Part shown: positions 18,966 through 26,485 of the stretch, piece by piece
How positions within the stretch are numbered: position 1 is the first letter of the stretch
Layout: each line of letters opens with the position of its first letter
Source of the DNA: Streptomyces sp. ADI95-17
GTDB lineage: Bacteria; Actinomycetota; Actinomycetes; Streptomycetales; Streptomycetaceae
Length of the DNA stretch: 48,068 nt
NCBI RefSeq assembly: GCF_003846175.1
Contig: NZ_ML123044.1
Span: 357,780 to 405,847 of the forward strand
Reading direction: 5' to 3'
Program-made: the position numbers and the translations under genes
The notes under the pieces: model-generated
Told to the model about the DNA's origin: nothing
The model's input: the letters and a program-made list of their open reading frames with translations, nothing else
Database searches by the model: none

Positions 18966-19583
18966 TCAGCTGCGCCACGGCTTGTAGTGCGGGTTGTCGA
19001 CGCACTCGTTCATGACCTCGGTCTTGGTCGCCCGGTCGATCGGGCACGCCCCGACGATGAACTCCCGGTCGACACCGCCGGGGAAGGCGACCTCCACCTG
19101 GTCGGCGTACTTGTGGGTGTCGCCGATCGTCCTGTTCACGTCGATGCCGCCGGGGGCGTCGATGTAGTAGTTGAACTCGCTCTTCCACTTCTTGTACAGG
19201 TCGTGGTCGTACGTGGTGGAGACGAACGGCGACGGCTGGTTGACCAGGACGTACTTCTCCAGGTCGTACTGGCCGTAGTCGATGTCCCTGGCGTGGAAGC
19301 CCTCGTCGAAGATGGTCGCCGGGCCCCGGCCGTCCGCCCGGTAGAGCTGGCGGCAGTTGTCCCGGTACGAGGGCTGCGGGGTGATCCGGTCGAGGTCCAC
19401 CGGGTCGGCGGCGGCGAAGAGGTGGTCGGCGACGGCCGGGCAGCCACCGGGCTTGAACGCCGCGGCGGGGGCGACCGCGGGGGCGGCCTCCGTGGCGGCG
19501 GCCGGGACGAGCACGGCGGAGAGGGAGAGAACGGCGAGTGCGGCCCGGCGCCGCAGACGAGAAGTGATCATCATGTTGATCAC
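18966..19583 (-). CDS. Secreted Scabin/ScARP-type DNA guanine mono-ADP-ribosyltransferase
   Basis: 205 residues from GTG 19583 (ATG 19574 or 19571 are alternatives). Residues ~1-34 are a Sec signal peptide (RLRRR, hydrophobic core, AxA sites). The mature enzyme has the pierisin-like R-S-QxE signature: Arg82 in LYRADGR, S122-T123-T124, and Gln162-V-E164. Stretches such as YGQYDLEKYVLVNQPSP and DAPGG are those of Scabin from S. scabies and ScARP (SCO5461), which ADP-ribosylate the exocyclic amine of guanine in DNA or nucleosides. Scabin's third motif serine is Thr124 here, and the Trp before its QxE loop is Tyr159. Cysteines at 48, 77 and near the C-terminus suit disulfides outside the cell. 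It may act against competitors, hosts or nucleotides. Confidence 0.9.
   Translation of the reverse strand: MINMMITSRLRRRAALAVLSLSAVLVPAAATEAAPAVAPAAAFKPGGCPAVADHLFAAADPVDLDRITPQPSYRDNCRQLYRADGRGPATIFDEGFHARDIDYGQYDLEKYVLVNQPSPFVSTTYDHDLYKKWKSEFNYYIDAPGGIDVNRTIGDTHKYADQVEVAFPGGVDREFIVGACPIDRATKTEVMNECVDNPHYKPWRS
19564..19583. promoter_or_regulatory. Inverted repeat over the start of the ADP-ribosyltransferase gene
   Basis: GTGATCA-N6-TGATCAC, a perfect 7+7 repeat, covers the GTG/ATG start codons of the Scabin-like gene. It could be an operator or an mRNA hairpin hiding the start. Confidence 0.4.
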
Positions 19584-19660
19584 TGTCCCGGCGGTACGGC
19601 ACCGGGCCGTGGAACGTCACCCGAAGGCGAGCGTGTCAGGCGGAACGTTGACGCCGGTCG

Positions 19661-20854
19661 TCAGCGGAAGACGCCGGTGTGGCCGAGCGAGTACCGGCCG
19701 GGCTGCGGGTAGACGGCGAGTCCGTGCGGGCCGCTGCCCACCGGGATGCGGGCGAGCTGCTTGCCGGTGGCGGTGTCGATCGCGTACACCTCGGCGTTGT
19801 AACGTCCGCTCAGCCAGAGGACCTTGCCGTCCGCCGAGACCCCGCCCATGTCGGGGCTGCCGCCGCCGGGCAGCCGCCATTTCTTCGCCAGCTTGCGCTG
19901 TGCGAAGTCGAAGACGGAGATGGTGCCCTCGCCGCGGTTGGAGATGTACATCTCCTTGGAGTCGCGGCTGACGTAGAGGCCGTGGGCGCCCTTGCCGGTG
20001 CGCAGCAGCTTCGGGGTGGTGAACTTCTTGCCGTCCAGTACCCAGATCCCGTCGGCGATCATGTCCGCGATGTAGAACGTCCCGCCGTCCGGCGACAGTT
20101 TGACGTCCTGCGGCATCGCGCCCTTGAGCGGCAGCTTCTGCTGGGCGACGACCTTCATCTTCGCGGTGTCGACCTTGAGGAGTTCGCCGGAGAACTCGCA
20201 GGAGACGATGAAGTACCGGCCGTCGGGGGTGAAGTCGGCGTGGTTGACGCCCGCGCAGTCGACCGGGACGGTCTTGGCCGTCTTCATGGTGTGGGCGTCG
20301 CGGAAGACCAGCTGACGGTCCATCGAGGCCATCACCACGGCGTACTTGCCGTCCGGGGTGAAGTAGAGGTTGTACGGGTCGGAGACCGGTACCGTCGGGC
20401 CGGTCTTCCCGGTGGCCGGGTCGATGGCCGTGAGGCTGTCGCCGATGTCGTTGTTGACCCAGAGGGTCTTCAGGTCCCATGACGGGACGACGTGCTGCGG
20501 CTGGCGGCCGACCTTGATGGTCTTGACGACCTTGTACGTCGCGGGGTCGATCACGGTCACGGTGTCGGAGTTGGTGTTGGGGACGTACACCCGGGACGGG
20601 AAGTCCTTGACGACCGGCGACAGCTTTCCCGGCCGGTCGGCGGAGTAGACGTCCTTGGCGTCGAGCACCGGGGGCATCCCGGGGAGCCCCGGCGGTGCGG
20701 GCGGGGTGAGGCGGTCGGGCTTGACGGGCGGCGCGGCGGCCTCGCTGCCGACGGCCTGGACGTTCGCCTTCTCGGCCGAGGTGCCGCAGCCGGTGATTAC
20801 GGCCAGCAGGACGCCCCCGAGCAGGGCCGCGGTGTGCTTGGTGGAGGGAGACAT
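19661..20854 (-). CDS. YncE-like seven-bladed beta-propeller lipoprotein
   Basis: 397 residues from ATG 20854. The N-terminus is a lipoprotein signal (LLGGVLLAVITGC with acylated Cys). From residue ~85 on there are repeated YVTN-type blades: RVYVPNTNSDTVTVIDPATYKVVKTIKVG, LWVNNDIGDSLTAIDPATGK, YISNRGEGTISVFDFAQ, LWLSGRYNAEVYAIDTATGK. The protein is therefore held on the outer face of the membrane. Its start codon overlaps the stop of the upstream deacetylase (TGATG), so the two are translationally coupled and probably work on the same cell-surface polymer. The ligand is unknown. Confidence 0.88.
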   Translation of the reverse strand: MSPSTKHTAALLGGVLLAVITGCGTSAEKANVQAVGSEAAAPPVKPDRLTPPAPPGLPGMPPVLDAKDVYSADRPGKLSPVVKDFPSRVYVPNTNSDTVTVIDPATYKVVKTIKVGRQPQHVVPSWDLKTLWVNNDIGDSLTAIDPATGKTGPTVPVSDPYNLYFTPDGKYAVVMASMDRQLVFRDAHTMKTAKTVPVDCAGVNHADFTPDGRYFIVSCEFSGELLKVDTAKMKVVAQQKLPLKGAMPQDVKLSPDGGTFYIADMIADGIWVLDGKKFTTPKLLRTGKGAHGLYVSRDSKEMYISNRGEGTISVFDFAQRKLAKKWRLPGGGSPDMGGVSADGKVLWLSGRYNAEVYAIDTATGKQLARIPVGSGPHGLAVYPQPGRYSLGHTGVFR

Positions 20855-21672
20855 CAGGTCAGCAGCTCCGTGGTCGTCACCGCGCGCAGTCGGCGGCGGT
20901 CGATTTCGGTGAGGAGGAGGGGCAGGGCGGCGACCGTGTCCGCGTAGCCGAAGTGCAGGCTCACCACCGATCCGTTGCGGATCTCCCCGGCCACCTTGCG
21001 GGTGACGGCCGCGGCGCCGGGAGAGGTGAAGTCGAGGGAGTCCACGTCGTAGGAGAGGACGTGCGGGTAGCCCGCCCGGGCGGCCAGCCGCTGGACGAGC
21101 GGGGTGGCGTACCGGGTGCGTGAGGGCCGGAACCAGGTGCCGATGGAGCCGGTGAGCCTGCGCAGCCGCTGGGCGCAGCCGTCGATCTCCGCGTACGCCC
21201 GGGCCTCGCCCATCGTGGAGATGTCCACGTGGTGCTGGGTGTGGTTGCCGAGTTCGTGGCCGCCGTCGAGGATGCGCCGGGCCATCGTGGGGTGTTCGTC
21301 GAGCCAGCTGCCGACGGCGAGGACGGTGACCCTGGCGTGGGCCCGTTCGGCCTCGGCGAGCACGGTGCGGGCGATGGCGGGGTCGCCCTGGCCGTGGAAG
21401 GTGAGGGCGACGCGGGCGCGGTCGCGGGGGCCGTGGTCGATCTGGACCGGCTGTCCGGGGAAGCGGTGCGGTCCGGGCGCGGGGGCGGGGGACGGCGGCC
21501 GGGTGGTCGCGTCGGCGGGGTGCTTCGGGCTCACCGTGTCGGTGACGGTCCCGGCCGGTGGGCCGGCGGCGTCGTGGTCCGCGCATCCGGCGGCGAGGAC
21601 ACCGGCGAGGGCGGCCCCTGCTCCCGCGCGCAGGGCGCTGCGGCGGTGCACCGGAGTGTCGGAGGCGTTCAT
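20854..21672 (-). CDS. NodB-like polysaccharide deacetylase-family lipoprotein with altered active site
   Basis: 272 residues. The N-terminus carries a Tat-like RRSALRAG segment and a lipobox (GVLAAGC), so it should be an exported lipoprotein. The NodB fold is indicated by ALTFHGQGD (motif 1), HELGNHTQHH (motif 2), TWFRPSRTRY (motif 3-like), YDVDSLDF (motif 4-like) and VVSLHFG. In active enzymes motif 1 is TFDDG; here the metal/base Asp pair is replaced by HGQGD, while the motif 2 histidines remain. It may be a divergent deacetylase or a binding protein. The linked propeller lipoprotein suggests action on cell-wall or exopolysaccharide. Confidence 0.85.
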   Translation of the reverse strand: MNASDTPVHRRSALRAGAGAALAGVLAAGCADHDAAGPPAGTVTDTVSPKHPADATTRPPSPAPAPGPHRFPGQPVQIDHGPRDRARVALTFHGQGDPAIARTVLAEAERAHARVTVLAVGSWLDEHPTMARRILDGGHELGNHTQHHVDISTMGEARAYAEIDGCAQRLRRLTGSIGTWFRPSRTRYATPLVQRLAARAGYPHVLSYDVDSLDFTSPGAAAVTRKVAGEIRNGSVVSLHFGYADTVAALPLLLTEIDRRRLRAVTTTELLT

Positions 21673-22024
21673 GTACAGACACGGTAGGGGTGAAATGAGA
21701 AGAAAATAACAATTTAGGCATATGGGCTAAGCGAATGAATCGCTCACCGAATCCCATAAATATTCACACTTTTACAGGCAAGTGACCCATCACACCTGCG
21801 ATTCACCTTGAGAATGTCCCACTATGGCCGCGAATGTGCCACTTGCGCCTTTGGAGAAGAGGTCGCCCGTCTGCCATAGTCGGTCACACGACCGCATGAC
21901 CCGAGCCCGGTCGTCACAAGCGGCCGTGAACACACCCCCCATTTCACGGCCCCCACACAGCAGCCCCCGAAGCGCCTCACCACGGCGGACCGGGGGCTGC
22001 TGTGCTTCCGGGCACCGGCCGGGG
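21673..22024. other. AT-richer intergenic region upstream of the deacetylase gene
   Basis: 352 nt without a credible gene. The first ~110 nt are unusually AT-rich for this window (GAAAATAACAATTTAGG...) and probably hold the deacetylase promoter. A distant inverted repeat ACTATGGC (21821-21828) / GCCATAGT (21873-21880) and a terminator at 21956-22004 are the other visible elements. Confidence 0.5.
21956..22004. terminator. Hairpin downstream of the anti-sigma-type ATPase gene
   Basis: CACAGCAGCCCCC and GGGGGCTGCTGTG form a perfect 13-bp stem around a 23-nt loop, 20 nt after the stop codon of the minus-strand ATPase gene. Confidence 0.7.
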
Positions 22025-22621
22025 TCAGCGGTCGGAGATCCGCATCTCGAACCAGGTGGTCTTGCCCCGCGGCAGCAGATCCACGCCCCAGCGGTCGGAG
22101 AGCTTGTCGACGAGGAAGAGACCCCGCCCGCTGACGTCCATCTCCTGGACCGGCATCAGACAGGGCAGCCCGCGCGAGGGGTCGCGCACCTCGATCCTGA
22201 TCCAGCCCCGGCGGCGCAGCATCCGTAACCCGAAGACCCGGGCGCCGGTGTGGCGCACCGCGTTGCCGACGAGCTCCGAGACGAGCAGCACGGCGTACTC
22301 GGCGGTCTGCGGGGAGAGCGCCCACTGGTGCAGCACCACGCACGAGGTGAGCCGTCGGGCGGTGGCCGCGGACTCCGGACGGGAGGGCAGCCTGACTTCA
22401 CCCTCCGTCGGATTTCCGAACAACTCCAGCGCCTTGAACGCCTGTTCGTCCTCGACGACCGGCATCCAGCGCGCCGCTGTCGCACCACTGTGCGGTCGCG
22501 GCTGTTCCACACCCTCCAGGCCCGCCATGGAGACCATCATGGCCGCAAGACGGGTGCCCCGTGGCCGTTCCGGAGGAATCCGCCCCCCGGAACACACCGT
22601 TCCGTGAGCGTCGTCAGGCAT
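22025..22621 (-). CDS. RsbW/anti-sigma-type HATPase (serine-kinase family) with a TTA codon
   Basis: Up to 198 residues from ATG 22621; internal Mets at codons 28-29 are alternative starts. The GHKL/HATPase_c_2 boxes are clear: N box LLVSELVGNAVRHTG, G1 EVRDPSRGLP, G2 GRGLFLVDKLSDRWGVD. Such proteins bind ATP and act as anti-sigma factors or kinases of anti-anti-sigma partners in stress or developmental control. Codon 132 (complement of 22226-22228) is TTA, so translation should depend on the bldA tRNA and peak late in development. No sigma factor or antagonist is adjacent, as is common for the many stand-alone Streptomyces members. Confidence 0.85.
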   Translation of the reverse strand: MPDDAHGTVCSGGRIPPERPRGTRLAAMMVSMAGLEGVEQPRPHSGATAARWMPVVEDEQAFKALELFGNPTEGEVRLPSRPESAATARRLTSCVVLHQWALSPQTAEYAVLLVSELVGNAVRHTGARVFGLRMLRRRGWIRIEVRDPSRGLPCLMPVQEMDVSGRGLFLVDKLSDRWGVDLLPRGKTTWFEMRISDR

Positions 22622-22791
22622 ATGCCGGTGGCAGAATGCGACCCACCAAAGCCCTGCTGACCTGCATGAACACCCTCTCCGACGGCGGTCGACCGGGCCA
22701 TCGGGGAGCTGGACCTCAAGGTTGCCTCAAGGTCCAGCCAATCCGCCCGCACGGATGAACGCGCGTCAACCTGTGCCCAACTGGCGTTCGG

Positions 22792-23559
22792 TCAGAGGAA
22801 CTTGGCCTTGCCCGGACCCTCTTCGACGAAGCTGCGCATTCCGCGCTCCCGGTCCTCGGTGGCGAACAGTCCGGCGAACCAGTTCCGCTCGATCGTGAGC
22901 CCGGTGTCGATGTCCGTCTCCAGGCCGGCGTCGATGGCTTCCTTGGCGGCACGCAGCGCCAGCGCCGGTCCCTTGGCCAGCTTGGCGGCCCAGGCGTGCG
23001 CCTGCTCGTACACCTCGGCGGCGGGCACCACCCGGTCCACCAGACCGATCGCCAGGGCCTCCTCGGCCCGCACGTGGCGGCCGGTGAAGATCAGGTCCTT
23101 GGCCCGGGACGGACCGATCAGCCGGGCCAGGCGCTGGGTGCCGCCCGCGCCCGGGATCAGCCCGAGCAGGATCTCGGGCTGGCCGAGCTTGGCGTTGTCG
23201 CCGGCGATGCGGAAGTCGGCGCAGAGCGCCAGCTCGCAGCCGCCGCCCAGCGCGTAGCCGGTGACGGCGGCGACGACCGGCTTGGGGATCCTGGCCACCG
23301 CGGTGAAGGAGTCCTGCAGCGCCTTGGACCGTACGACCATCGCCGGGTGGTCCATCGCCTGCATCTCCTTGATGTCCGCGCCCGCCGCGAACACCTTCTC
23401 GCCGCCGTAGAGGACCACGGCGCGCACGTCGTCGCGCCGGGTCGCCTCCTCGGCGAGTTCACGCAGCCGGTCCTGGGTGGCGACGTCCAGGGCGTTCATG
23501 GGCGGGCGGTCCAGCAGGATCGTGCCGACACCGTCGCGTACTTCGAGGTTTGCGGTCAT
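22792..23559 (-). CDS. Enoyl-CoA hydratase/isomerase (crotonase family)
   Basis: 255 residues, start taken at ATG 23559 (MTANLEV). Crotonase features are the oxyanion-hole region FAAGADIKEM, the glycine-rich GYALGGGCELALCADFRI with the first catalytic Glu, and GQPEILLGLIPGAGGTQRLARLIG with the second. Both Glu residues are present, so hydratase activity on trans-2-enoyl-CoA in fatty-acid beta-oxidation is likely. The length is normal for a single-domain family member. A terminator lies just upstream, so it is transcribed on its own. Confidence 0.93.
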   Translation of the reverse strand: MTANLEVRDGVGTILLDRPPMNALDVATQDRLRELAEEATRRDDVRAVVLYGGEKVFAAGADIKEMQAMDHPAMVVRSKALQDSFTAVARIPKPVVAAVTGYALGGGCELALCADFRIAGDNAKLGQPEILLGLIPGAGGTQRLARLIGPSRAKDLIFTGRHVRAEEALAIGLVDRVVPAAEVYEQAHAWAAKLAKGPALALRAAKEAIDAGLETDIDTGLTIERNWFAGLFATEDRERGMRSFVEEGPGKAKFL

Positions 23560-23588
23560 GAGAGGCAGGTTAACTGCCGCTAACACGG

Positions 23589-23625
23589 GCGGGCCCGGTG
23601 CTGTTGGTCACAGCACCGGGCCCGC
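23589..23625. terminator. Strong hairpin after the first L,D-transpeptidase gene
   Basis: GCGGGCCCGGTGCTG and CAGCACCGGGCCCGC form a perfect 15-bp stem with a 7-nt loop, between the transpeptidase stop (23648) and the enoyl-CoA hydratase start. Confidence 0.85.
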
Positions 23626-23647
23626 TCCGTACGGCTTGCGCGGAGGA

Positions 23648-24892
23648 CTACTTGGTCCACTCCGACCAGGACATGTTCCAGCCGTTGAGGCCGTTGTCCG
23701 GCTGGATCGTCTTGTCGTGCGAGTTCTTCACGACCACGACGTCGCCGATGAGCGAGTTGTCGAAGAGCCAGGCGGCCGGGGTCTTCTTGCTCCAGGCGCC
23801 GCGCACGTCCTGCAGACCGACACAGCCGTGGCTGGTGTTGGTCGAACCGAAGATGCCGGACGCGCCCCAGTAGTTGCCGTGGATGAAGGTGCCCGAGGTC
23901 GACAGACGCATCGCGTGCGGCACGTCCTTGATGTCGTACTCGCCGCCGAAGCCGACGGTGTCACCGTTCATCCGGGTCACCTTGAGCTTCTCGCTGATGA
24001 CCATCTGACCGTTGTACGTGGTGGTCGCCGGGGCGCCCGCCGAGATCGGGATGTCCTTGATCTGCTGACCGTCGCGGACGACCTTCATCCGGTGGGTGCT
24101 CGCGTCGACCGTGCTGACCTGCTTGCGGCCGATGGTGAAGGAGATCGTCTTGGCCTGCTTGCCGTAGACACCGGGGCGTCCCTCGACACCGTCGAGGTTG
24201 AGCTTCACGGTCACCTTGGTGCCCGCGGCCCAGTAATCCTCCGGGCGGAAGTCGAGCCGGTCGTTGCCGAACCAGTGGCCCTCGACCGGGACGGACGGCT
24301 CGGCCGTCACCTTGATGGCGTTCTCGACCGCGTCCGGGTCGGTGATGCCGCGGGTGAAGTGGATCGAGACGGGCATCCCGACGCCGACCGTGGCACCGTC
24401 CTCCGGGGTGTACTGCCCGATGAAGGTGTTCTGCGGGACCAGCGTGGTGAAGCTGGTGTCCTTGGCCGACTCACGGCCCTTGGAGTCCTTGGCGATCGCG
24501 TGGACCTTGTACTTGGTCGCGGCGGCCAGGTGCTGGTCCGGTGCCCAGCTCGCGCCGTCCGCCGCGATCTTCCCCGCGACCTCGGTGCCCTTGGGGTCCG
24601 AGACCTTGACCGTGGTCAGCTTCCCCTGGTCGGCCGAGACCTTCAGCGCCCCGCTGGTGGCCACGGAGTCCGCGCCGTCCTTGGGCGCGACGGTCACCAC
24701 GGCCTGCGAGGCCGAGGTGTCCTCGGCCTTCCCCGCGCCGCCCTTGCCGCCGCCCGCGTCGTCTCCCCCGCCGCACGCCGTCACCGTCAACAGCAGTGCG
24801 CCCAGTACCAGAGCCAGCAGTCCGGTGGACCCTCGCCCGCCCCGCACGCCGTTCGCCCCGGCCGATGTCCCCGATATCGGCTGCCCGTTCAA
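23648..24892 (-). CDS. L,D-transpeptidase lipoprotein (Ig-like plus YkuD domains)
   Basis: 414 residues. A lipoprotein signal ends LLLTVTAC near residue 40, followed by a Gly/Asp linker. Residues ~55-245 look like two Ig-like domains, with RFxxG-type motifs such as FIGQYTPEDGATVGVGMPV. Residues ~250-380 are the YkuD catalytic domain with FIHGNYW and SHGCVGL; Cys357 is the nucleophile. The C-terminal tail ends in a Trp-rich segment seen in actinobacterial Ldts. The enzyme makes 3-3 peptidoglycan cross-links at the outer face of the membrane. A paralogue lies 213 nt upstream on the same strand. Confidence 0.93.
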   Translation of the reverse strand: MNGQPISGTSAGANGVRGGRGSTGLLALVLGALLLTVTACGGGDDAGGGKGGAGKAEDTSASQAVVTVAPKDGADSVATSGALKVSADQGKLTTVKVSDPKGTEVAGKIAADGASWAPDQHLAAATKYKVHAIAKDSKGRESAKDTSFTTLVPQNTFIGQYTPEDGATVGVGMPVSIHFTRGITDPDAVENAIKVTAEPSVPVEGHWFGNDRLDFRPEDYWAAGTKVTVKLNLDGVEGRPGVYGKQAKTISFTIGRKQVSTVDASTHRMKVVRDGQQIKDIPISAGAPATTTYNGQMVISEKLKVTRMNGDTVGFGGEYDIKDVPHAMRLSTSGTFIHGNYWGASGIFGSTNTSHGCVGLQDVRGAWSKKTPAAWLFDNSLIGDVVVVKNSHDKTIQPDNGLNGWNMSWSEWTK

Positions 24893-25105
24893 TGTGGTTG
24901 TCTCCCCTCACACGGCCTGGCCCCGCCAAGGCCCCCGGGAGCCCGAAGGCTCCCTCCCCCGCGCGCTGCACATGCACGCTCAGCGAAAGATAATCACACC
25001 GGCCGTGTGGAAATGACCCCCCGGATGTCACCGTTCAGTCCCAAGTTGTCCCGGGACTTCTGCCAGGTGGCACGGGACTCCGGGGCGGGGCGGCCCGGCG
25101 GGGCC

Positions 25106-26332
25106 TCAGCGCAGGGCGGAGCCGGCCTTCCACCGGGTCCAGTCGAGATTCCAGCCGCCGAGCCCGTTGTCCGGCGCGACCTTCTTGTCCTCGGAGTTGA
25201 CGACCTCGACCACGTCGCCGATGAGCGTCCGGTCGTAGAACCGGCCGGCCGGGGTGTCGCTGCTGCCGCCCCGCACGTCCTCCAGCCCGACACAGCCGTG
25301 GCTGACGTTCTCCGAGCCGAAGATGCCCTCGTCCGACCAGTAGTTGCCGTGCAGGAAGGTGCCGGAGTCGGTGAGCCGGATGGCGTGCGGGACGTCCTTG
25401 ATGTCGTACTCGCCGCCGAAGCCGACCGTGCGGCCGTCCATCCGGGTCACTTCGTGCATCTCGCTGACCACCATCTTCCCGTTGTACGTGGTCGTCTTCC
25501 CCGCGGCGCCCGCCGTGATCGGAATGGTGGAGACGAGTTCCCCGTCGCGGCGCACCTCCATGGTGTGCGCGGCCGCGTCGACCAGGGACGACTGCGAGCG
25601 GCCGATCTGGAAGACGACCTTCTTGTCCTGGGTTCCGTACACGTGCGGCGCGCCCTCCACGTCGCGCAGCGCCATCTCGACGGTCACCTCGGTGCCCGGC
25701 TTCCAGTACTCGGCGGGGCGGAAGTCGAGCCGGTCCGCGCCGAACCAGTGCCCCACCACCTCGACCGGCGGTACGGCCGTCACCTTGATGGCCCGCTGCA
25801 CGGCCGCGCGGTGGGTGACCGGCCGGCTGAAGTCGAAGGAGACGATCATGCCGGTGCCCACCGTGGACCGGTTCTCCGGTTTGAAGTAGCCGATGAAGCG
25901 GTGCTTGGGAACGAGCGTGGTGAAGGTGCTGTGGCGGGTGGTGCGGTTCCCCGAGCCGTCCACGGCCACCGCGTCCACGGTGTACTTGGCGCCGAGCCTG
26001 ATCCGGCCCTCGCTCCCCCGGGGCGCCCAGGAGCGCCCGTCCCGCGCGATCTCGCCCGGCACCGCCCGGCGCCGCGCGCCCTCGGTCCGGGTCACCTCGA
26101 CGCTCTCCAGCCGCCCGTCGGGGGCCTTCACCGCGAGCCGCCCGTCCGGGCCGATGTTCTTGGCCCCGTCCCGCGGGGTGACCTGGATCGCCTCCTGCGG
26201 CGGGCCCGCAGACCCGCCGAAGATCGATCCGGTGCCGGTGCAGCCGGTCAGTACGGCCAGCACGACGAACAATCCTGCCCATGTCGGCGCGGTGGCCCTG
26301 CTCGCCACCGCCCTCTTCGCTACGTGGTTCAC
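25106..26332 (-). CDS. Second L,D-transpeptidase lipoprotein, paralogue of the downstream gene
   Basis: 408 residues from GTG 26332 (the frame runs far upstream, antisense to glgX, but without coding sense). The lipobox is VVLAVLTGC near residue 25. The domain order matches its neighbour: two Ig-like domains (FIGYFKPENRSTVGTGMIV, HWFGADRLDFRPAEYW), then YkuD with FLHGNYW and SHGCVGL; Cys347 is catalytic. Sequence identity to the neighbour is obvious across the catalytic part, while the N-terminal Ig part is more diverged. The role is 3-3 cross-linking of peptidoglycan. The divergent gene is glgX. Confidence 0.92.
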   Translation of the reverse strand: MNHVAKRAVASRATAPTWAGLFVVLAVLTGCTGTGSIFGGSAGPPQEAIQVTPRDGAKNIGPDGRLAVKAPDGRLESVEVTRTEGARRRAVPGEIARDGRSWAPRGSEGRIRLGAKYTVDAVAVDGSGNRTTRHSTFTTLVPKHRFIGYFKPENRSTVGTGMIVSFDFSRPVTHRAAVQRAIKVTAVPPVEVVGHWFGADRLDFRPAEYWKPGTEVTVEMALRDVEGAPHVYGTQDKKVVFQIGRSQSSLVDAAAHTMEVRRDGELVSTIPITAGAAGKTTTYNGKMVVSEMHEVTRMDGRTVGFGGEYDIKDVPHAIRLTDSGTFLHGNYWSDEGIFGSENVSHGCVGLEDVRGGSSDTPAGRFYDRTLIGDVVEVVNSEDKKVAPDNGLGGWNLDWTRWKAGSALR

Positions 26333-26485
26333 GCCCGCCCAACGACGGGGGCCGGTCGGGGGAAACGTGAGTGCGGGCGCCCGGGTGGGCAGAAACAGGG
26401 GGAGGACCACATTCGGGGAGCCGCGGCCGGGACGCCGTGCGCTCCTTTTCGGTGCCGGTCCCCACGAGCCGCGGGAGGCGAGCAG

